This document shows positions 58,596 to 64,000 of a DNA stretch of 64,000 nucleotides, one piece after another. The notes beneath the pieces were generated by a model, which had not been told where the DNA came from, made no database searches, and saw only the letters and a list, made by a program, of their open reading frames with translations. The first letter of the stretch is position 1, and every line of letters starts with the position of its first letter. Location of the stretch: NCBI RefSeq assembly GCF_000521505.1, contig NZ_CP003915.1:1240001-1304000 (forward strand). The letters run 5' to 3'. This DNA is from Advenella mimigardefordensis DPN7 (GTDB lineage: Bacteria > Pseudomonadota > Gammaproteobacteria > Burkholderiales > Burkholderiaceae_B). Position numbers and translations under genes: made by a program.

Positions 58596-60248
58596 TCAGT
58601 CGCTGTGAGTCAGCATTTCACGGGCATGCTGGCGCGTGGTCTGGGTGATTTTGACGCCGCCGAGCATACGGGCCACTTCCTCGATGCGAGCCTGTTCATC
58701 CAGCAACTCAATGCGCGATACCGTCTCTTTTTTACCCTGTTTTTTCTGCACTTCGAAATGGTGATGTGCGCAGGCGGCTACCTGCGGTAGGTGTGTCACG
58801 CAAAGCACCTGGTGATGTCGCCCCAGATCGCGCAGCAGCTTGCCGACCACTTCGGCAACCGCGCCGCCAATGCCGGTATCCACTTCGTCGTAAATCAGGG
58901 TAGGTACCTGGTGTGCCCGGTTGGCCATGACCGACAGGGCCAGTGATATCCGGGCCAGTTCGCCGCCGGACGCGACTTTGGCCAGAGGGCGCGGTTCACT
59001 GCCGGTGTGGGCGGCAACGTTAAATTGCACATTGTCCATGCCCGACGCACCCGGTTCCGCCGGCTGTATGGTTATTTCAAATGTGCTGCCTTTCATGGCC
59101 AGGGTCTGCAGCGCTTTGCTGACTTCTTTGGACAAAGTGCTTGCCGTAGCCTGGCGCGCCCGGGTCAGTTTTTCAGCTGTATCGCGATACGCCGCTTCAT
59201 GACGAGTGACCTGTTGTTCCAGTCCTGCCAGGTCTGATTCATTGTTCAGCGCTTCCAGGGCCTGAGTCAGTTCCTGCAGGCGATCGTATAGCATTTCAGG
59301 TTCGAGCCGGAATTTGCGGGCGGTTGCGAACATGGCGCTCATCCGTGTCTCGGTTTCCGCCAGGCGCTCCGGGTCCAGCTCGGCCTTGTCCAGATAGCTG
59401 GCAAGATCGGATGCGGCTTCCGTGGTCGCGATGCGCGCCGATTCAATGGCGTCGTACACGCCTTTCAAATGCTCATCGTTGCGCAGCAAGGGTTCGATGC
59501 GGTGCAGCGCTGCATTCAGTATTTCCAGTGCTGACGTCTGCTCGCCATCCAGCAGGTTGAGTGCGCCCGCCGCGCCTTCAAGCAGCGCAGACGCGTTGGC
59601 CAGCCGATTATAGTCAGCATTGACCGTCGCCCATTCGTCCTTGCCCGGATTGATCTGGCTGATTTCGTTCAGTTGCCACTCCAGCCGTTCCCGCTCTGCT
59701 TCTGCGTCACGCTGGCTGCTGCGTGCCCGCTCCAGTTTCTGCTGTGCCTGCTGCCACGCTGTCCAATGTGAGCGAACCTGGGCGGCCAGCGTTTCGTGCT
59801 GTCCATGAGCATCCAGCAGGATACGCTGTTCGTTGCGTTGCAGCAGCTTCTGGTGGGCGTGCTGGCCATGAATATCCAGCAGGTACGAGCCTACGGTCTT
59901 GAGCTGGGCGAGGGTGCCTGGTACGCCGTTGATAAATGCCCGGGATTTGCCGGCCCGGTCAATGACCCGGCGCAGCACCAGCTGATCGTCTTCCGGTTCC
60001 AGTTCCTGCTCTGCCAGCAGCGTACGCAGCGAGTCGGGAACATCGAAGATGGCGCTGATGTCGGCCTTGTCCGCGCCTTCGCGGATGGCGCCACTGTCGC
60101 CACGGGCACCCAGGGTGAGCGCGAGTGCATCGATAAGAATGGATTTGCCCGCACCGGTTTCCCCGGTAAAGACCGAGAAACCGGCGTCAAAGTGCAGTTC
60201 GGTTTGTTCAACAATGACAAAATCACGGATATGCAGGGAACGGAGCAT
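58596..60248 (-). CDS. recN: DNA repair protein RecN
   Basis: 550 residues, usual length. SMC-like ATPase in double-strand break repair. Walker A G-E-T-G-A-G-K-S (about 29-36), a long coiled coil (about 155-370), the signature V-A-S-G-G-E-L-A-R-I-S-L-A and Walker B T-L-I-Y-D-E-V-D-T-G-I-G-G, then C-V-T-H-L-P-Q-V-A-A. N-terminus M-L-R-S-L-H-I-R-D-F-V-I-V. Follows nadK on the same strand with a gap of about 60 bases. Confidence 0.96.
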   Translation of the reverse strand: MLRSLHIRDFVIVEQTELHFDAGFSVFTGETGAGKSILIDALALTLGARGDSGAIREGADKADISAIFDVPDSLRTLLAEQELEPEDDQLVLRRVIDRAGKSRAFINGVPGTLAQLKTVGSYLLDIHGQHAHQKLLQRNEQRILLDAHGQHETLAAQVRSHWTAWQQAQQKLERARSSQRDAEAERERLEWQLNEISQINPGKDEWATVNADYNRLANASALLEGAAGALNLLDGEQTSALEILNAALHRIEPLLRNDEHLKGVYDAIESARIATTEAASDLASYLDKAELDPERLAETETRMSAMFATARKFRLEPEMLYDRLQELTQALEALNNESDLAGLEQQVTRHEAAYRDTAEKLTRARQATASTLSKEVSKALQTLAMKGSTFEITIQPAEPGASGMDNVQFNVAAHTGSEPRPLAKVASGGELARISLALSVMANRAHQVPTLIYDEVDTGIGGAVAEVVGKLLRDLGRHHQVLCVTHLPQVAACAHHHFEVQKKQGKKETVSRIELLDEQARIEEVARMLGGVKITQTTRQHAREMLTHSD

Positions 60249-60309
60249 GAATACGTACTTCTGTGATGAATGGGATTGCTGGGTGGTAAATCTGGGGGCC
60301 CGGCGGGTG

Positions 60310-61197
60310 CTAACTGGCGTCGGGCATGATGTTCCAGTGCAGCTTCTGGCGCAGGGTAGAGAAAAAGTTGTAGCCTTTGGGATGCAGAAAACGAATCTGG
60401 TGATCTGCCTTGGTTACAACAATTTTGTCGCCCAGTTGCAGATCGGACCAGGTTTGCATATCGAAATGCACGCTGGCGCCGGTTTCCACCCGACCCACTT
60501 CGCTTAGGGTCAGCGTGAGGGTGCCGGTATCGGGCACCGCAATTGGGCGGTTCGAGAGCGTTTGCGGGGCAACCGGAACCAGCAAAAATGCGTTGACTGC
60601 CGGGTGCAGGATCGGGCCGCTGGCGCTTAGCGAATAGGCGGTAGAACCGGTAGGGGTCGCAACGATCAGGCCGTCGGCCCGCTGGCGATACATGAGCGTT
60701 TCATTGTATTCCACACAGATCTCGATCATGCCGCCGCGGCTGGCCCGGTTCAGCACGACGTCATTCAGGGCCAGGGCACAGGTCAGGGTTTTATCGTCGC
60801 GTACAACCGAGGCCTGCAACAGCGTGCGGTGTTCGATATCGTACTGGCCATCAAGTACCGATTCGATGGCCTCGAAGGCATTTTGCACCGGGATGTCGGT
60901 GATAAAGCCGAGCCGCCCGTGGTTGATGCCCAGCAGGGGGACGTCATATTGGGCCAGTTGACGGCCAACGCCGAGCATGGTGCCATCGCCGCCCATGACA
61001 ATCACCAGGTCAGCCTGGCTGCCGATTTCAGCGGTTGTGGCCGTGGGATACTCGGACACGCCGGTATTCTCGGACGTTTCCTTTTCAATCAGAACCTGTC
61101 GGCCAGCCGCGTGCAGCACCTCTGCCAGCGCACGCAACGGGGCATCAAGACCAGAGTCGTGATATCTGCCGACCAGCGCTATGGTTGAAAAATGCAT
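60310..61197 (-). CDS. nadK: NAD kinase
   Basis: 295 residues. Makes NADP from NAD with ATP. The family motif G-G-D-G-T-M-L (about 69-75), G-I-N-H-G-R-L-G-F-I-T-D, and the T-P-T-G-S-T-A-Y-S-L-S-A-S-G-P motif are present, and L-S-N-R-P-I-A in the C-terminal part. Upstream of recN and divergent from hrcA, a conserved order in proteobacteria. Confidence 0.95.
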   Translation of the reverse strand: MHFSTIALVGRYHDSGLDAPLRALAEVLHAAGRQVLIEKETSENTGVSEYPTATTAEIGSQADLVIVMGGDGTMLGVGRQLAQYDVPLLGINHGRLGFITDIPVQNAFEAIESVLDGQYDIEHRTLLQASVVRDDKTLTCALALNDVVLNRASRGGMIEICVEYNETLMYRQRADGLIVATPTGSTAYSLSASGPILHPAVNAFLLVPVAPQTLSNRPIAVPDTGTLTLTLSEVGRVETGASVHFDMQTWSDLQLGDKIVVTKADHQIRFLHPKGYNFFSTLRQKLHWNIMPDAS

Positions 61198-61360
61198 AAT
61201 GAAACCATATACAATAAACGAAACGACAATGAAAAATAACAGAAGTACCGAAAAGGAAACCTACGGCAACCGTCATAATACGTTATTCTACATTGACAGC
61301 AGGTTTAACAATTAACGTGCCCGTAAAATATCCCTTGGTACAAACCATAACAGACTCACA

Positions 61361-62362
61361 ATGGATGATCGCGCAAACGCACTCTTGAAAGCTCTGATTG
61401 AGCGATATATTGATGACGGACAGCCGGTAGGCTCAAGAACACTGTCCAAGCTGTTCGAGCTGTCACCGGCCACCATTCGCAATGTAATGGCGGATCTGGA
61501 AGATCTGGGCCTGATTCACAGCCCGCATACCTCGGCTGGTCGGATCCCAACGCCCCGGGGATATCGCCTGTTTGTGGACAATCTGCTGGTGATCAAGCCG
61601 TATGAACTGGAAGAACCCTCAGAATTGCATGAAGTGTTTTCCAACACGGCGCCCAGCAAGGCGCTGAGCGTGGCGGCATCGCTGGTGTCCAATCTGACCC
61701 AGTTTGCCGGCGTGGTGCTTACTCCCAAGCGTTCCCAGGTATTTCGCCAGATTGAGTTTATCCGCCTGTCGCAGCGGCGTATTCTGCTCATAATCGTGAC
61801 CCCCGATGGCGATGTGCAGAACCGAATTCTGTCGCCCGTGCACGATTACACCGAAGCCCAGCTCATTGAAGCTGCTAATTACTTCAACCATAATTTTGCC
61901 GGCAAATCATTCGAACAGGTGCGCGAGCAGATCGGCGCAGAGCTTAATCAGCTCAAAGAAGAAATTTCTTCATTAATGCAGGCTGCGGTGGACGCCGGTA
62001 ATGACGACGATCAGGAGTCGTCCGTCGTTATATCCGGCGAGCGCCGGCTGCTGGAAATCAAGGATTTTGCCGCCGATATGGATCGCCTGCGCAAGATGTT
62101 CTCGCTGTTCGAGCAGAAAACCGATCTGATGCAACTGCTGGATGTGACCGATCGCTCGCAGGGTGTGAAAATCTACATTGGCGGTGATTCGCGCCTCGTG
62201 CCCATGGAAGACGTCTCGGTTATCACGGCGCCCTATGGCGTTGACGGGCAAATTGTAGGTACGCTTGGCGTGATCGGCCCAAGCCGCATGTCCTACAATC
62301 GCGTGATTCCTATCGTGGATCTGACCGCCAGGCTGTTGTCTAACGCGCTTAGTCATCAATAG
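61361..62362 (+). CDS. hrcA: Heat-inducible transcription repressor HrcA
   Basis: 333 residues. Represses groE/dnaK-type heat-shock genes by binding the CIRCE element. N-terminal winged helix ([41 protein letters not shown]), central GAF-like domain, C-terminal [13 protein letters not shown] see no CIRCE in the 163-base region upstream, so it is probably not autoregulated by that element. Confidence 0.95.
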   Translation: MDDRANALLKALIERYIDDGQPVGSRTLSKLFELSPATIRNVMADLEDLGLIHSPHTSAGRIPTPRGYRLFVDNLLVIKPYELEEPSELHEVFSNTAPSKALSVAASLVSNLTQFAGVVLTPKRSQVFRQIEFIRLSQRRILLIIVTPDGDVQNRILSPVHDYTEAQLIEAANYFNHNFAGKSFEQVREQIGAELNQLKEEISSLMQAAVDAGNDDDQESSVVISGERRLLEIKDFAADMDRLRKMFSLFEQKTDLMQLLDVTDRSQGVKIYIGGDSRLVPMEDVSVITAPYGVDGQIVGTLGVIGPSRMSYNRVIPIVDLTARLLSNALSHQ

Positions 62363-62581
62363 CAGGGCTTGCGGATTCTGCCACAGCAGGCAGTACACGC
62401 CGGCCCATTGTGACAGTTGCGGGCGCCGTGCCCATGGCCAGCGCCCAATCCGGGTACAATCCTATCTCTATATTGCATTTGTAAAAGCTGCCATGCGGGG
62501 CGCTTTTTGTGAGTTGCCGCGCCGTCCGTGTCTGGCGGACAGTCAGGTGGACAGCATCTTATCCGCAATCTACAGGAAAGC

Positions 62582-63571
62582 ATGAATACAGGAGTTGTAC
62601 TGATCAACCTGGGCACCCCGGCCAGTCCCGATGCGGGTGCAATCCGGGCCTATCTGTCGGAGTTTCTGTCCGATCCGCGCGTGGTTGAAATCCCGCCTGC
62701 CCTCTGGAAGCCGATACTCAATCTCGCAGTCCTGCCTCTGCGGCCGTCCAAACTGGTGCCAAAATACCGGCAGATATGGATGGAAGAGGGGTCGCCGCTG
62801 CTTGTTTATGGCAGGCGCCTGGCCCAGGGTGTGCAGGCCCAGCTGGACCATGAGCAGGTTCCGGCCACCGTGGTGCTGGCCATGCGCTATGGCGAGCCCT
62901 CCATGCAGCAGGCGTTTGCCCAACTGCGTGACGCAGGCTGCGAACGCATTCTGGTTGTGCCTCTTTATCCGCAGTTTGCCGCCAGTACAACCGCTACCAT
63001 TTTCGAACGAACACTGGCGCTGCATCGCGAGGCGCGTGATGTGCCTGAGTTGCGTTTCGTCAAGCGGTTTCATCAGTTGCCCGGTTATCTTGATACCCTG
63101 GCGCAAAATGTGCGCGAGTATTGGCGCGAGCACGGCAAGCCGCAGCAACTGTTGCTTAGCTTTCATGGTCTGCCCAAGCGCTCGGTGGAGCTGGGTGACC
63201 CTTATCTGAAGGATTGTACGGCCACTGCCGAGGCGCTGCAGTTGCGACTCGCTGCGGAAGAGGTGTCGATAGACATCGCTTTTCAAAGCCGCTTCGGCCG
63301 GGCAGAATGGCTCGGTCCTGCCACTTTGTCGGTGCTGCAGGCTTATCCGGGCGACAATATTCGTCACGTTGATGTGCTGTGCCCGGGTTTTGTGGCCGAT
63401 TGCCTGGAAACGCTTGAGGAAATCAGCATTGAATGCGCGCGTGCCTTCAGTCAGGCCGGTGGTGAGCAGTTCCGTTACATTCCCTGCCTGAACGATCACC
63501 CTGACTGGATTCGCGCCATGGCAGGATTGGTTCGGCAACATCTCGCCGGCTGGCCCCAGCCGGACGCGTAA
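62582..63571 (+). CDS. hemH: Ferrochelatase
   Basis: 329 residues from ATG 62582 (AGGAAAG just upstream; the frame is open 18 codons further). Inserts Fe2+ into protoporphyrin IX, last step of haem synthesis. Motifs: G-V-V-L-I-N-L-G-T-P, M-R-Y-G-E-P, P-L-Y-P-Q-F-A-A-S-T-T-A, the catalytic His in L-L-S-F-H-G-L-P-K-R, F-Q-S-R-F-G-R-A-E-W-L-G-P and the acidic C-P-G-F-V-A-D-C-L-E-T-L-E-E. Follows hrcA on the same strand with a 219-base gap. Confidence 0.95.
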   Translation: MNTGVVLINLGTPASPDAGAIRAYLSEFLSDPRVVEIPPALWKPILNLAVLPLRPSKLVPKYRQIWMEEGSPLLVYGRRLAQGVQAQLDHEQVPATVVLAMRYGEPSMQQAFAQLRDAGCERILVVPLYPQFAASTTATIFERTLALHREARDVPELRFVKRFHQLPGYLDTLAQNVREYWREHGKPQQLLLSFHGLPKRSVELGDPYLKDCTATAEALQLRLAAEEVSIDIAFQSRFGRAEWLGPATLSVLQAYPGDNIRHVDVLCPGFVADCLETLEEISIECARAFSQAGGEQFRYIPCLNDHPDWIRAMAGLVRQHLAGWPQPDA

Positions 63572-63667
63572 AGGTCTCTCAGGGTTTAAGTCCGCTCTGG
63601 TGCCTGGGTTCTGCTGCCTGGGTGCATGGGGGGCGGCAATACATGTCTACTTTTTTAGAGAATGGTT

Positions 63668-64000
63668 ATGGCAGTCGTTATCCGTGGTCTTTTCGTTTAC
63701 CCAATTAAGTCGTGCGCCGGCATTGCACTGGACCAGGCTTGTATCAGCGCGGCCGGTGTGAAATGGGATCGCCAGTTCATTCTGGTGGATGCGGCCGGCA
63801 ATATGATGACCCAGCGCACCGTACCGCGCATGGTGCTGGTGCAACCTGCCTTGCAGCCTGAACTGGCGCAAATGGTGGTGCATGCACCTGGCGTGCCGGC
63901 GCTGACGGTTTCGCTCGCGGACGCATCACAGCAAGAGGCGCCGGTGTCGGTTAGGGTCTGGTCCGGCTTCCCGTTGGGTGCTGTGGTCAGCGAAGAGGCG
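63668..64000 (+). CDS. MOSC N-terminal domain protein (YcbX-like), 3' truncated by window edge
   Basis: From ATG 63668 (another in-frame ATG at 63662, both after AGAGA), 111 codons run to the edge without stop. The start I-R-G-L-F-V-Y-P-I-K-S-C-A-G-I and the W-D-R-Q-F-I-L-V-D and M-M-T-Q-R-T-V-P-R-M motifs are the MOSC_N beta-barrel that precedes the molybdenum-cofactor-binding MOSC domain in YcbX-like proteins, which reduce N-hydroxylated bases. The MOSC domain itself would lie outside the window. Confidence 0.85.
   Translation, partial: MAVVIRGLFVYPIKSCAGIALDQACISAAGVKWDRQFILVDAAGNMMTQRTVPRMVLVQPALQPELAQMVVHAPGVPALTVSLADASQQEAPVSVRVWSGFPLGAVVSEEA

Noticed and set aside
62570..63541. 323-codon minus-strand open frame opposite hemH
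   Set aside because: Long only because of GC-rich codon bias; hemH has all family motifs in the plus frame.

Overview
The window looks like a chromosomal segment of a betaproteobacterium, most likely Burkholderiales, family Alcaligenaceae (an Advenella-like genus is my best guess, from the gene content only). The reasons are: Bug-type tripartite carboxylate receptors that are not next to their membrane subunits, a cyoABCD-SURF1-RegB/RegA block, a Fur whose core is close to the Bordetella type, a bamE/fur/recN/nadK/hrcA/hemH housekeeping block, and moderate GC content. No database search was possible; every identification comes from reading motifs, lengths and context.

Left part (1 to about 12 kb): the right end of a tailed-phage prophage and an accessory region. 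It starts inside a tail-tip (TipJ-like) gene. A large tail protein with a duplicated ~160-residue unit follows, then a lysis module (membrane/holin-like genes, GH24 endolysin with Glu-Asp-Thr triad, overlapping Rz/Rz1-like spanins). After it come AT-rich cargo genes: a zinc-ribbon protein, an Abi_2/HEPN abortive-infection protein, two small unknowns, a Hint-domain protein and a small conserved-looking protein. A tRNA-Cys gene lies at 11.94-12.01 kb with its 3' end facing this region, so it is a plausible border of the inserted material. No integrase is inside the window.

Middle part (12 to 43 kb): metabolic and transport genes. These are a sugar-acid dehydratase with an RraA-like aldolase; a PQQ alcohol dehydrogenase of the lanthanide type with a fused substrate-binding/cytochrome c partner; an Ada-like regulator behind a double Ada-box palindrome; an acyl-CoA ligase; a LysR-Bug-deacylase set; and a GntR-Bug-MmgE/PrpD-hydroxyacid dehydrogenase operon. 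They are followed by a permease with an exported methyltransferase, a membrane metallophosphoesterase, and a six-gene ugp-like ABC transporter operon (HAD phosphatase, ATPase, two permeases, binding protein, phosphodiesterase) divergent from a DeoR regulator. The second permease gene carries a one-base frameshift. Remnants of a PIN toxin and of an HTH protein sit just downstream of this operon.

Right part (43 to 64 kb): a redox two-component system (RegB/RegA) directly downstream of cyoABCD and SURF1, suggesting that quinone sensing and the bo3-type quinol oxidase form one unit; an MFS transporter; a small toxin-antitoxin patch (truncated HTH gene, orphan Phd antitoxin, AbiEi/AbiEii) beside tRNA-Gly; then murB, dapB, bamE, fur, recN, nadK, hrcA, hemH and the start of a MOSC-domain gene that runs off the edge.
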